From Exilispira sp964581895 (GTDB taxonomy: Bacteria; Spirochaetota; JAAYUW01), in assembly GCA_964581895.1 (NCBI GenBank), contig CAZOPR010000001.1, forward strand, positions 248,001 through 312,000: a stretch of 64,000 nucleotides of DNA, in the 5' to 3' direction. Each line of letters opens with the position of its first letter. Positions within the stretch are counted from its first letter, which is position 1. The position numbers were made by a program, and so were the translations under genes. Below the pieces are notes generated by a model. That model was given only the letters and a program-made list of their open reading frames with translations, did not search any database and was not told the DNA's origin. Below are positions 6,866 through 15,921 of the stretch, piece after piece.

Positions 6866-9175
6866 ATGGGCTTCAATGAATTAAAAATTTCTGATCTTTC
6901 AATAACTATTGGTATTACTGATTTAATAAACTCTTTTTTTAATGCCAAAGAATTTTTTGGTAACAACTTAAATGAAAATGAAAATAAAATAATTAAATCG
7001 GTAGATTTAGATTCAGTAGAATCTCACAAGCAATTCTTTAATAAATTCCCTGTTAAAAATGGTCTATATGAAATTTCTATTAATCATAGATTCCAATATA
7101 AAAAGATTTCAATAAATTTAAATGGTAGAATTGATGCTTATTCAGAAGAAAATGGGACTATATATGAATTAAAGATTTCTGAAAAAGAGATTGATGAATT
7201 AGTTTATGGTGGAAGTATAAATCTTTTTAAGATGCAGCTTTTTATCTATTCATATATATTTTATAAAAAAAGAAAGAAGGTAGAAAATTTAAAGTTAATT
7301 ATAGCATCAACAAATCAAAAAGTAGTAAAAGAATTTGAATATGATTTTAATGAAAACGAGATTTACAAAGAAATAAAAAAATTGTTTCCTTTTCTTTATG
7401 ATATCTATTTATTTGATATTTCTAAAAGTAAAAATAAAAAGATAGAACCTATATTTCCATACAAAGAATATAAGCCTCTTCAGCAGGATATTATAAAGAA
7501 TATTTTAAGCAGTCAAAGTTTTATAACTTTTATAGAGGCACCATTCGCAAGTGGCAAGACATCAGCAGTTCTTTATGCGGTTGCTAAAAAGTACAACTTC
7601 CCTCAGATTCATTATTTCACTTCGAGAAATATTCAGAAAAAACAGGTATTGGAAGAAGGAAGAAATATTGGATATAAATCTATTTTAAGAAAGGCATTTT
7701 CTGATTCCTGTCTTTATTCATATTTATTTTGTAAAAGTTTTAGCTGTAAATACTATCTTTATCCAACTGAAAAGTATTCTATTTTGAAGGAAAATGGTTG
7801 TCCTGTAATTTATCAGAGGCTTTTTTATAGCATGTACGACTTAATAGTAGCAGATTATAATTATCTTTTTTATAGAGCACTTTCAAAAAATAAAGATACT
7901 ATCTGTATTGTCGATGAATATCATTCATTTATAAGCAGGATTTCAGATTTCTTTACTATCTCCATCAAAAAGGAAGAAATAGAAAAAATTAAATATCTTA
8001 TATTTACTAAATATAAAAGGTTAGATAGACAGTTTGAACCACTTTTTGAATCTGAAGAATTCTCTTTTGAAAATGAAAACTATAATGATTATTTTGGTGA
8101 TTATGACCAAAATCAGATTTCAAAGATAAAAAATAGATTCTATATAGATGAAATAAAGACGCCTATTGATTCAAAATTTTTTGAAAATTTACTTGCTGCA
8201 ATATTGAAAGTTCATAATTATATTAAAGAAAATAATGAGAAAAATTTAGTTAATTTTGAAACAGAGATTTTCCCTTTTTATCAAAAACTTAAAACAATTT
8301 TAGAACTTTCTGAATTTGATATTGTCGTATCATATTCAAAATCTGTGAATGAAAAGATTTTCACATATAAATCAATAAAATCCATTTTGGATAAACTTTT
8401 TTATGGTTATAACAAAGTTATAGGTATCTCTGCAACACTTGAACCCAAACAACTTCTATATCATGTTCATGATTCTTCTCAATTTTCAATATATAGTAGA
8501 AATATTCCTAAAAAAATTAGAACATACATTATAGATAACATTGAAACAACTTATAAAAAAAGGGAAAAAAACTCAGCTTTTATTGCAAATTTATTGAAAA
8601 AGATGATCTTTAATGAAAATAAAGAGAATAAACTTATAAATAGATCTATACTTCTTTTCTTCCCTTCTTATGAATTTATTAAGATAATAGAACTTTTTCT
8701 CATGGATCCTCTTTTTGATAAGATAGTTTTGGCAAAAGATTTCAAATCAAGTAATCCTTCACTTAGAGTTTACAATCGGCAGATAGATGAAATAAAAGAA
8801 TTTTTTACTATTGATAAGATACATTTACTATTTTTACCTTATAGATCAGTAATTCAGGAAGGTGCAAACTTAAATTTTGATATAGCTGGTGGCTTTTTTG
8901 TAGGTCTTCCATTTAGAGTCCCAGACAATCAATATTTAACTCACTCAATATTAATAAATGAATATTCAGAAGATTCTTTTGAGTTACCAGATAATTCTTT
9001 TGAAATTCTTTCTTTATTTCCAGCATTAAATGATGTTCTTCAATCAAGTGGAAGGATAGGAAGAGATAAAAATATAGATAATTTTCTTTATTTCATAGGA
9101 AAAGAATTTTTAAATAGAAAAGTATATGAAAGTATTTGTGATTGTTACTCTGATGTAAAAATCTTAAAAAGTTAG
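6866..9175 (+). CDS. PD-(D/E)XK nuclease fused to XPD/DinG-like Fe-S helicase
   Basis: A 769-residue fusion. Residues ~65-130 carry a RecB/Cas4-type nuclease core: Asp90 in 'GRID', Glu101 and Lys103 in 'YELK', and the 'QLFIY' Q-x3-Y motif at 124-128. From ~200 onward is a superfamily 2 helicase of the XPD/DinG/Rad3 group. It has Walker A 'APFASGKTSA' (~225), cysteines 282, 289, 294 and 312 just before 'DLIVADYNYLF' (the XPD iron-sulfur position), a DEYH box (~350), 'GISATLEP' and motif VI 'QSSGRIGRD'. Such enzymes unwind DNA 5'-3', and the nuclease domain suggests combined resection or repair. The start ATG has no clear ribosome binding site. The neighbours give no defence context, so DNA repair is the default reading. 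Confidence 0.82.
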   Translation: MGFNELKISDLSITIGITDLINSFFNAKEFFGNNLNENENKIIKSVDLDSVESHKQFFNKFPVKNGLYEISINHRFQYKKISINLNGRIDAYSEENGTIYELKISEKEIDELVYGGSINLFKMQLFIYSYIFYKKRKKVENLKLIIASTNQKVVKEFEYDFNENEIYKEIKKLFPFLYDIYLFDISKSKNKKIEPIFPYKEYKPLQQDIIKNILSSQSFITFIEAPFASGKTSAVLYAVAKKYNFPQIHYFTSRNIQKKQVLEEGRNIGYKSILRKAFSDSCLYSYLFCKSFSCKYYLYPTEKYSILKENGCPVIYQRLFYSMYDLIVADYNYLFYRALSKNKDTICIVDEYHSFISRISDFFTISIKKEEIEKIKYLIFTKYKRLDRQFEPLFESEEFSFENENYNDYFGDYDQNQISKIKNRFYIDEIKTPIDSKFFENLLAAILKVHNYIKENNEKNLVNFETEIFPFYQKLKTILELSEFDIVVSYSKSVNEKIFTYKSIKSILDKLFYGYNKVIGISATLEPKQLLYHVHDSSQFSIYSRNIPKKIRTYIIDNIETTYKKREKNSAFIANLLKKMIFNENKENKLINRSILLFFPSYEFIKIIELFLMDPLFDKIVLAKDFKSSNPSLRVYNRQIDEIKEFFTIDKIHLLFLPYRSVIQEGANLNFDIAGGFFVGLPFRVPDNQYLTHSILINEYSEDSFELPDNSFEILSLFPALNDVLQSSGRIGRDKNIDNFLYFIGKEFLNRKVYESICDCYSDVKILKS

Positions 9176-9223
9176 ATATTGCCAAATTAATTTTATTTTT
9201 ATATATTTTTAGCGGAGGAAGTT

Positions 9224-9412
9224 ATGAAGATTATAATAGATCAAGATACCTGTATTGGTTGTGGAGTTTGTGCATCAATATGTCCAAAAGTTTTTGCCAT
9301 AGATGATGAAAGTGGTAAAGCTTTTGTGATTGAAAATCCAGATTTAAACGATCCTTCAATTGATGAAGCGATTGAAAGTTGTCCAGTAAATGCTATAAAA
9401 AAGGAAGAATAA
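9224..9412 (+). CDS. Single-cluster [4Fe-4S] ferredoxin
   Basis: A 62-residue cytosolic electron carrier. Cys10, Cys13, Cys16 ('CIGCGVC') and Cys53 ('SCPVNAI') are the expected cluster ligands. Cys20 ('ICP') is extra and occupies the position that in Thermotoga-type ferredoxins forms a disulfide or stays free. The second cluster motif of clostridial 2[4Fe-4S] ferredoxins is absent, so one cluster is expected. RBS 'GGAGG' is well placed in 'AGCGGAGGAAGTTATG'. It lies 10 bases upstream of the ABC-F gene. It would serve low-potential electron transfer in an anaerobe; its specific partner enzyme is not in the window. Confidence 0.94.
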   Translation: MKIIIDQDTCIGCGVCASICPKVFAIDDESGKAFVIENPDLNDPSIDEAIESCPVNAIKKEE

Positions 9413-9422
9413 AAAATAAAAA

Positions 9423-11285
9423 ATGCTTTTTCTTAATAATTTAAGCTTCGGTTATACAGATGAAAAATTATTTTCCAAGGTAAATATTACTATTTATCCT
9501 AACGATAAAATTGGTCTTGTTGGAAGAAATGGTAATGGTAAAACTACATTATTAAAAATACTTGCAGATGAAATCAAAGAGTATGATGGAGAAAAAGTTT
9601 TATCTTCAAATATATCAATAGGATTTCTTCCTCAAGAGGTGAATTTTTTACAGGAAGATTTCACTCCTTTTTTACTTTGCAAGCAAGCTTTTAAGGATGT
9701 AGAAGCTAAAATTAAAAGAATTGAAGAGCTTTCAAGTAAGCTTAACAATCAGATTAACCATATAGAGTATGATAATTTATTAAATGAGCTTAATAAAGAT
9801 AATTTGTTTTCATATGAGTACAAAATAAGAATGATTCTTTCAAATCTTGGTCTTTCCTTAAATGATATGAATAAATCTTTTAAGGAACTTTCAAGTGGTT
9901 ATAAAGTAAGATCCTATTTAGGTTATTTGATGCTTTTATACCCAGATTTATTGATGCTTGATGAGCCAACTAACTATCTTGATATAGATGCTATTATCTA
10001 TCTTATTGACTTCTTAAAATCATATGAAAAAAGTTTTATTATAGTTTCTCATGATAAAAATTTACTTGATTTAGTTACAAATAAAATCTGGGATTTGTTT
10101 GCTGGCAATCTTTATGTTTATTCAAATTGCAATTATTCAAATTTTCTTTCAAGAAAGGAAGAATTTTTAATAAATCTTGAAAAAACATCTAAAAATGTGG
10201 AAAAAAAGATAAAGCAACAGATGGAGTTTATAAATAGATTTAGAGCCAAAGAGAGCAAGGCAAGTTCGGTTCAAAGCAGAATTAAAATGGTGGAAAAGAT
10301 CGAAAAGGTTGAGATTCCAAAAGAATATGGGATTAATTTTAAGATAAAATCATCCAATAACAGATTTTCAAATATTCTTTCCTGTGAAAATCTTTGTTTT
10401 GGATTTAATGATGAATATCTATTAGAAAAAATACATTTTTCAATTTTAAGAGGCGACAGAATTTTTTTGATAGGAAAAAATGGGATTGGTAAAACTACAT
10501 TTTTAAGACTTTTAGTTGGTCAATTAAAACCAAAAGAAGGAAAAGTAACAATTCATAATAACTCAAAAATAGGATATTTTGAGCAAAATGCAGCTTTACA
10601 GAAAAATTTTAATTCAACAGTATATCAGTTTTTCTCAGATTCTATTGATGCCCAAAAGCTTAGTGAAACTGAAAGGAAAAAATTTTTAGGAAATTTCGGT
10701 TTTTCAGGTAGTGATGTGGAAAAAAATTTATCTTTTCTTTCAGGTGGAGAAAAAGTAAGGTTAATTTTATCAAAAATTTTTTTATCAAATCCAGATATAC
10801 TTATCCTTGATGAGCCAACAACTCATCTTGATATCGATACAAAGGAGATATTGATTGAAAATTTAAATAATTATGATGGAGCGATTCTTTCTGTTTCTCA
10901 TGATATTGATTTTATAAAAAGAGTTGCTCAAAAATATATGACTATAGAAAACAAGAATTTAAGCTGGTATGAACAGCTTTCAGAGTACTTTGAAAAACTT
11001 CAAAGAAAAGAAAAAGAAGAGAAATTGAAAAAAAAAGAAGATACAAGTAATATAACAAAGCCAGCAATTTCGACAAATAAAAAACAGCAGATAGAAAAAC
11101 AAATTATAGAATATGAAAAAGAAATATTATCAATAGAAGCAAAAATTAATGAAATTGAAAAAAGATTTGCTGCAAACTTAAGTTTCATTGAAATTCAAAA
11201 TTTAAATAAGGAATATGAAGAATTAAATAAAAGGTATGAGGATACTTTTGCAAAATTAATCGAACTTGAAGATATAATTAAATAG
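9423..11285 (+). CDS. ABC-F family ATPase (ribosome-associated, Uup/EttA type)
   Basis: A soluble 620-residue protein with two ABC ATPase domains and no membrane segments. Domain 1 has 'GRNGNGKTT', signature 'LSSGYKVR' and 'LLMLDEPTNYLD'. Domain 2 has 'GKNGIGKTT', 'FLSGGEKVR' and 'ILILDEPTTHLD'. The linker after domain 1 is basic and helical, as in ABC-F proteins that probe the ribosomal E site. The C-terminal ~90 residues form a charged coiled coil like that of Uup and YdiF/YfmR. ABC-F proteins act on the ribosome, relieving stalling or protecting from antibiotics; which subfamily this is cannot be fixed without a tree. RBS 'GGAAG' lies ~16 bases upstream at the end of the ferredoxin gene. 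Confidence 0.92.
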   Translation: MLFLNNLSFGYTDEKLFSKVNITIYPNDKIGLVGRNGNGKTTLLKILADEIKEYDGEKVLSSNISIGFLPQEVNFLQEDFTPFLLCKQAFKDVEAKIKRIEELSSKLNNQINHIEYDNLLNELNKDNLFSYEYKIRMILSNLGLSLNDMNKSFKELSSGYKVRSYLGYLMLLYPDLLMLDEPTNYLDIDAIIYLIDFLKSYEKSFIIVSHDKNLLDLVTNKIWDLFAGNLYVYSNCNYSNFLSRKEEFLINLEKTSKNVEKKIKQQMEFINRFRAKESKASSVQSRIKMVEKIEKVEIPKEYGINFKIKSSNNRFSNILSCENLCFGFNDEYLLEKIHFSILRGDRIFLIGKNGIGKTTFLRLLVGQLKPKEGKVTIHNNSKIGYFEQNAALQKNFNSTVYQFFSDSIDAQKLSETERKKFLGNFGFSGSDVEKNLSFLSGGEKVRLILSKIFLSNPDILILDEPTTHLDIDTKEILIENLNNYDGAILSVSHDIDFIKRVAQKYMTIENKNLSWYEQLSEYFEKLQRKEKEEKLKKKEDTSNITKPAISTNKKQQIEKQIIEYEKEILSIEAKINEIEKRFAANLSFIEIQNLNKEYEELNKRYEDTFAKLIELEDIIK

Positions 11286-11353
11286 GTTTAGAATCGGAAG
11301 TTTTCAATAGATGGTTTTCAAAAATATTTTTAGCAATAATAAAAGAAAAAATT

Positions 11354-12277
11354 TTATTCTGTTTTATCAAAAGATTTTTGCTTAAAGGTTATATCCAACA
11401 AAAATCCTTCGTCGGAATAATACTTTTTGGTATTTCCTTCAATTAAAAATCTGACACCACTTATTTGTTCAAATTGCATTGCGGTGTTGACAATTTGATA
11501 TATCTGTATTTCGATCGACTTCAATCCATTTTTATTATTCAAAAAAGCTTTATTAAAGTCAAGGTATAATACTTTATTTTTAATCCAAGCTCCAAGAAGC
11601 TTCGTCCCTTCTGGAATTAAGTTTAAGTAAGGATCTTTTGGTTTATAATTTATTAAAAATGAAATAACTGCAAAAATTGGTGAGTCTGTATAATCAATTT
11701 TTTCGACTTTTTTAGCGAGATAAAGTTCATATTCCTTATCTAAAGCAGCAAGATATATTATAAAATCTTTTGAATTTATTTTATAGGTATTTTTTTCTTT
11801 TTTATCATAAGTATTATTTAAATTGCTAATTTTGCTAGTATTATTATCCACTTTTTGTGTATTATCAATTTTTTGAGTATTATCATTTTTGACTGATAAG
11901 TTTTCATCTGAATTATTATTTGTTGAAGTTTTATTAACAGAATCATTTTTATTTGTATCTTCTATATTTTGATCTTTTTTAAATTCATCTTGTGTAGTAT
12001 TTTGATCTATTGTTGAATCAGTTTTATCTTTATTATCTGATATAGGTTTTGAAAAGATTTTAGATAAAAAATCAAGTTTAATCTTATTTTCTTTTGAATT
12101 TTTCGAAAATTTACTATCTTCATCTACTTTATTTGTCTTTGGTTGTAAAATGCCATTATCTTTAGCGAAAGAATAAAGTAAAAATGAAGCATAACCCATA
12201 AGTATTATAAGTATAAAAACTAAAAATAGTGGAAGGGCTAAATTTTTATTTTTATATCTTCTTTTCTTTTTTTTCAT
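11354..12277 (-). CDS. Membrane-anchored GerMN-domain protein
   Basis: A 307-residue protein: a very basic N-terminus ('MKKKKRRYKNK'), one membrane span (~14-36), then a ~110-residue disordered linker rich in Asn, Asp, Lys, Ser and Thr, then a C-terminal GerMN domain (~165-300). The domain is recognised from 'PEGTKLLGAWIKNKVLYLDF' followed by 'NTAMQF' and 'GVRFLIEGN'. GerMN domains were named for spore germination GerM but are widespread in non-sporulating bacteria in envelope proteins. There is no lipobox cysteine, so it is anchored by its transmembrane helix. No other sporulation gene is seen. It is divergent from the DUF192 lipoprotein gene and convergent with the ABC-F gene. Confidence 0.85.
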   Translation of the reverse strand: MKKKKRRYKNKNLALPLFLVFILIILMGYASFLLYSFAKDNGILQPKTNKVDEDSKFSKNSKENKIKLDFLSKIFSKPISDNKDKTDSTIDQNTTQDEFKKDQNIEDTNKNDSVNKTSTNNNSDENLSVKNDNTQKIDNTQKVDNNTSKISNLNNTYDKKEKNTYKINSKDFIIYLAALDKEYELYLAKKVEKIDYTDSPIFAVISFLINYKPKDPYLNLIPEGTKLLGAWIKNKVLYLDFNKAFLNNKNGLKSIEIQIYQIVNTAMQFEQISGVRFLIEGNTKKYYSDEGFLLDITFKQKSFDKTE

Positions 12278-12406
12278 GGTTATATTTTCGGAAAGATAAA
12301 AGAATAGATAATAAAATCAATAGTCAACAAAAGTTATAAGTTGACAAAAGCTATAATATGAATTAACTATTTTTATGAGTTACATTATTTGTAGATGAGG
12401 TTTAAT
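12278..12406. promoter_or_regulatory. Divergent promoter region with inverted repeat between GerMN and DUF192 genes
   Basis: GTCAAC at 12323-12328 and GTTGAC at 12340-12345 form a perfect inverted repeat. They overlap back-to-back -35-like hexamers: TTGACA (12341-12346, plus) and TTGACT (12327-12322, minus). On the minus strand TATTCT follows after 15 bases. On the plus strand no good -10 follows at 16-18 bases, though a perfect TATAAT occurs at 12352-12357. The -35 symmetry could also be an operator. Exact start sites are uncertain. Confidence 0.35.
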
Positions 12407-12868
12407 ATGAAAAAGATACTTACTTTCTTTATAGTTATAGTTTTTATTATTATTTCATTTTATGGATGCAATCAAAATAACCATTTTATTGAAATAAATG
12501 GAGTAAAACTTTATATAGAGATTGCATTAACAGATCAAGAAAGAGCAACTGGTCTAATGTTTAGAGAAAAGATTCCAGAAAATTATGGGATGCTTTTCAT
12601 TTTTGAAAAGGAACAGGTTTTGAATTTCTGGATGAAAAACACATCTATCCCTTTATCTATTGCTTATATTAGAGAAAATGGGCTTATAATAGGTATCTAT
12701 GATATGAACCCTTATGATGAAACTCCAATCTCATCTATTTATCCTTGCAAATATGCATTAGAAGTTAATAAAGGTTGGTTTTCAAAGAATAATATTAAGG
12801 CAGGAGATACAATAAAACTACCATCCATCGAGACTCTTTTAGACTGGCATAAGGAGCAAACTAAGTAA
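12407..12868 (+). CDS. DUF192 lipoprotein
   Basis: A lipoprotein signal ('ILTFFIVIVFIIISFYGC') leads into a complete DUF192 domain. It shows 'EIALTDQERATGLMFRE', 'GMLFIFEKEQVLNFWMKNT' and 'DMNPYDETPISS', ending in the 'ALEVNKGWF' strand. DUF192 proteins are small secreted beta proteins, sometimes involved in envelope stress or halophilic adaptation; their activity is unknown. I chose the ATG at 12407 because 'GATGAGG' sits 6 bases before it; the ATG at 12395 would overlap that site. Its stop overlaps the next start (TAATG), so the two genes are translationally coupled. Confidence 0.88.
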   Translation: MKKILTFFIVIVFIIISFYGCNQNNHFIEINGVKLYIEIALTDQERATGLMFREKIPENYGMLFIFEKEQVLNFWMKNTSIPLSIAYIRENGLIIGIYDMNPYDETPISSIYPCKYALEVNKGWFSKNNIKAGDTIKLPSIETLLDWHKEQTK

Positions 12869-13887
12869 TGTTTTACTTAAACGGATGGTTTTCAAAAGAT
12901 AATATTTTACCACTGTTAAACGAGAAAAAAGATTCCACTTTAATTATTTTCCATACAAATGAAGATGATTTTATAGGCAAAATAAAGATAAATTCAGAAA
13001 ATATTATCTTTATTAAGACTTCAAATATTATCTTAGATGGCAAATTTCTTGACATTGGCTTTTTGGTTTATGAAACAAAATTGAAACTTGTAAATGCTTT
13101 CTTTAATTCAAATGCCGACCTTATTTTGGCAAACTTAAAAAATTCAAAAATAGATATTAAAAATGGATTTATCCTTTCCAATATTATAAAAAATGATGAA
13201 GGAAATGATCTGATATTCTTTTTATCTTCTATTTTTGGGATGAAATGTAAGATTATAGGTATCGATTTTGAAAAATTCCAGAATAATTGTGTCTTTTATA
13301 ATGGAAATTTTTATAACCATTATTTTTTTCTTTTTTCTTATGATAATGAAAAAAATTTTAGTTATATTGATGAATTTTGGGAAGATTATTTAGGTCCATT
13401 TATAATAACAGATGCTTTTGATGGTGGTTTTAAGAATATTTCATGGCAAAATCCAGTTCATTTTTTTTTAAACAAAATACCTTCTTTATCTTACCAGCAT
13501 ATTGAAAATTCGATCAAATATTTTCCATTGAAAATTATTTCATTAAAAAAAGATTATTCTATTATAAAACTTAAGATGGATTTTGGAAAATCAATTGATC
13601 TGTTTTATAATGATATCTCGATTTTCTCTTATCAATATGCATTTATAGAGAAATGCAACATACATATTCTATTTGATAAAATAAGAAAGATGAAAAAAGC
13701 AAAAAAGTATAATCTACTTATTTTAACTGGAGATTTACCTTTTATTATTAATGATTACTTAAAAAATAATTTTAAGCTTGCCAAACTATTTTCATTTAAA
13801 TCTTTTACAGGTATTACTTCCAATTTAATAATCATTCCAACTAAATCAATACCAAAATTGACAACAAATTGCATTTTTGGCATTTAA
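12868..13887 (+). CDS. Uncharacterised cytosolic protein, 339 aa
   Basis: I do not recognise this protein. It has no signal peptide or membrane span and looks like a soluble alpha/beta protein with many aromatic residues. Visible landmarks are 'NADLILANLKNSKIDIKNGF', 'ITDAFDGGFKNISWQNP' and a C-terminal 'LLILTGDLPFIINDYL'. None matches a catalytic motif I know. It starts on the last base of the DUF192 stop codon (TAATG), so it is translated together with it. Its residues 6-13 ('GWFSKDNI') nearly repeat 'GWFSKNNI' at the end of the DUF192 protein about 110 bases upstream. Codon use is like its neighbours. Confidence 0.8.
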   Translation: MFYLNGWFSKDNILPLLNEKKDSTLIIFHTNEDDFIGKIKINSENIIFIKTSNIILDGKFLDIGFLVYETKLKLVNAFFNSNADLILANLKNSKIDIKNGFILSNIIKNDEGNDLIFFLSSIFGMKCKIIGIDFEKFQNNCVFYNGNFYNHYFFLFSYDNEKNFSYIDEFWEDYLGPFIITDAFDGGFKNISWQNPVHFFLNKIPSLSYQHIENSIKYFPLKIISLKKDYSIIKLKMDFGKSIDLFYNDISIFSYQYAFIEKCNIHILFDKIRKMKKAKKYNLLILTGDLPFIINDYLKNNFKLAKLFSFKSFTGITSNLIIIPTKSIPKLTTNCIFGI

Positions 13888-13931
13888 AATTTTTGATATT
13901 ATTTTTGATATTAAAAGCATAGGTATTAAAT

Positions 13932-15182
13932 ATGAAAGATATTTCTGCTGAAGCACTACGACTTTCTATTTACCTTGAGGTTTTTTCAGCTTTAAAAGAT
14001 ATTAAAAATGAACAGGTAATCTGCGATAGGTTTTTTGAAAGAATAGGACATCACTTTGATATTCAAAAAGCAGGAATATATCTTCGAGATCTTAAAAAAG
14101 ATGAATTAATATTTATTTCTGGCATAGGGGTTGATGTCAATAGCATTGAAATAAAAAAAATATCAGTATATAGTGGCTTTATATTTGAATTAATGAGCGG
14201 TAAAACCGAGCTAAGATTTGATAAAGTTAATAAAAAAGATATTATGGATTTCCCTTTTCTGGAAAACCTTTCATCTGCTCTTGTTTTTCCGATACATAGT
14301 GAAAAAAAACCACTTGGCTTTGCTTTTTTTGGTAAATCTTTTGATGATCTTGTTTTTTCTGAAGAAGAAGAAAATATTTTAAGTTCACTTTTATCACTTA
14401 TCTCGCCTATACTTGATTTACAGATGACTTATAAAGAGTTAAGTGTATCTCAATCTAAACTTGTTGAGGCGATAGAAAACCTTAAAAATTTCGAGCAGAT
14501 TAAAAATTCATTTTTATATAATATCACTCATGAATTAAAAACCCCACTTGTCACTATAGTAGGATATTCCGAAATGCTTCATTCCAAAGATATGGGAGAT
14601 TTGAATCAGATACAATTAAAAGGGGTGGAAACAATTTTGAAAAACTCAAATCACCTACTTGAAATGATTGAAGATCTATTAACTTTTGTAAATCTATCAT
14701 ATAAGATTTCTAATATCGATATACAAAAAGTAAATGTTGTATCAATAATATATGATGTTATAAAAAAATTCGAAAATTCTGAAACTCAAATTATCCTTGA
14801 TATAGATTACCCTGAAATAATCATCTTTTGTGATCAATATCTAATAAGCAAAGCCATGGAACATTTAATTGATAATGCAATAAAATTTAACAAAGATAAT
14901 GCACCTATAACAATAAAAGTTGAAGTTGATAAACAAAATATGAAGGTAAGAGTCTTAGTCATAGATAAAGGTATTGGAATGGATTATCAAACATTTCAAG
15001 CCTCTATGAAGAACTTTATTCAAGAATCAAATGATTTAAATAGAAAATATAGTGGTATTGGTTTTGGTCTTTCCTTTGTAAATAAGATATTTTCTGTTCA
15101 TCAGTTTGAAGTAATATTTAGTTCAATAAAAGGTAAAGGAACTGAAATTGGATTTTCAACATCAATACTATCTTTCAAATGA
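13932..15182 (+). CDS. Cytosolic GAF-domain sensor histidine kinase
   Basis: A 416-residue kinase without membrane segments. A GAF sensor domain (~20-165) is followed by a dimerisation/phosphoacceptor region with His200 in 'THELKTPL'. The ATPase domain has N box 'LIDNAIKFNKDN', G1 'VIDKGIGMD' and G2 'YSGIGFGLSF'. GAF domains bind small ligands such as cyclic nucleotides or haem, so the signal is intracellular. No receiver-domain gene is adjacent. Instead the next gene, 13 bases downstream, encodes a sigma-factor-like protein, followed by an anti-sigma-like protein. The kinase may therefore feed into a sigma-factor switch, but that is inference. The ribosome binding site is weak ('ATAGG'). Confidence 0.9.
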   Translation: MKDISAEALRLSIYLEVFSALKDIKNEQVICDRFFERIGHHFDIQKAGIYLRDLKKDELIFISGIGVDVNSIEIKKISVYSGFIFELMSGKTELRFDKVNKKDIMDFPFLENLSSALVFPIHSEKKPLGFAFFGKSFDDLVFSEEEENILSSLLSLISPILDLQMTYKELSVSQSKLVEAIENLKNFEQIKNSFLYNITHELKTPLVTIVGYSEMLHSKDMGDLNQIQLKGVETILKNSNHLLEMIEDLLTFVNLSYKISNIDIQKVNVVSIIYDVIKKFENSETQIILDIDYPEIIIFCDQYLISKAMEHLIDNAIKFNKDNAPITIKVEVDKQNMKVRVLVIDKGIGMDYQTFQASMKNFIQESNDLNRKYSGIGFGLSFVNKIFSVHQFEVIFSSIKGKGTEIGFSTSILSFK

Positions 15183-15195
15183 ATTTAACCAAAAG

Positions 15196-15921
15196 ATGAT
15201 TAAATATTTAAATGAAATTGATGATATCGAAAGTTCTAAAAAAATAATAGATATTATATTTAACTTGCTTTATCCAACAACAATTAATTTTGTAAATTAT
15301 AAAAGGATTTCAAATCCAGATGTAATATCAGATTTTATTCTGCAGGTATATGAAAATTTCTCTCTTTTTATTATTAAAGCAAAATCATTTTTGAAAAATA
15401 ATGAAAATTTTGTCTTCTATTATTATTTTATTAAAAATCTTTATTTTGAATGGCAAAATTTCAATAGAAAGATTAAAACTAAAAAAAATATCAGAAAAAA
15501 TGAAGATATTACCTATTTAGATCTTATAAAGAACAATTCAAATGTTATAGCTTCCCCAGATGGATCCAGTATTGATGAGATTAAGGAAATAATTAAAAGA
15601 TGTCTTTATAACCATTTTGAAAAAGAAGAAATAGTCATGTTTTTGACTTACTATTATTTTTTATTGGACAATAAGGATTATATAATTTTATCTGAATATT
15701 TTAATATAACTATTTTAAGTCTGATAAACTTAATAGAAAATGAAAATTCAAATAAATCTGATTCATTTAATAGCAATCTTGATGACAAGCTTATTGAAAA
15801 GCTATTCAATCAATCAATCTCATCCTTCAGAGTTGCTATTACGAGGATTAAGAAAAAAATGAAAATAAAATGTAATTATCTTGCAGAAAATTACTTATTT
15901 ATAGATGAAGGTGAGATATGA
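15196..15921 (+). CDS. Divergent ECF-like sigma factor
   Basis: The protein (241 residues from the ATG at 15196; a TTG at 15148 lies inside the kinase gene) has a degenerate sigma-2/sigma-4 layout. 'ISDFILQVYENFSLF' followed by 'FIKNLYFEWQNFNRKIKTKK' matches the ECF region 2 pattern in which an acidic helix precedes a long basic helix. The C-terminal half has 'FEKEEIVMFLTYYYF' and 'SFRVAITRIKKKMK', like the start and the final recognition helix of region 4. About 30 residues rich in Asn and Ser are inserted between the two region 4 parts. The stop overlaps the next start (ATGA). ECF factors direct RNA polymerase to specific promoters; whether this one still does is unknown. Confidence 0.6.
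   Translation: MIKYLNEIDDIESSKKIIDIIFNLLYPTTINFVNYKRISNPDVISDFILQVYENFSLFIIKAKSFLKNNENFVFYYYFIKNLYFEWQNFNRKIKTKKNIRKNEDITYLDLIKNNSNVIASPDGSSIDEIKEIIKRCLYNHFEKEEIVMFLTYYYFLLDNKDYIILSEYFNITILSLINLIENENSNKSDSFNSNLDDKLIEKLFNQSISSFRVAITRIKKKMKIKCNYLAENYLFIDEGEI

Noticed and set aside
15148..15196. TTG start for the sigma-like gene inside the kinase gene
   Set aside because: It would add 16 residues without sigma similarity; the ATG at 15196 lies just after the kinase stop, though the RBS is weak for both.
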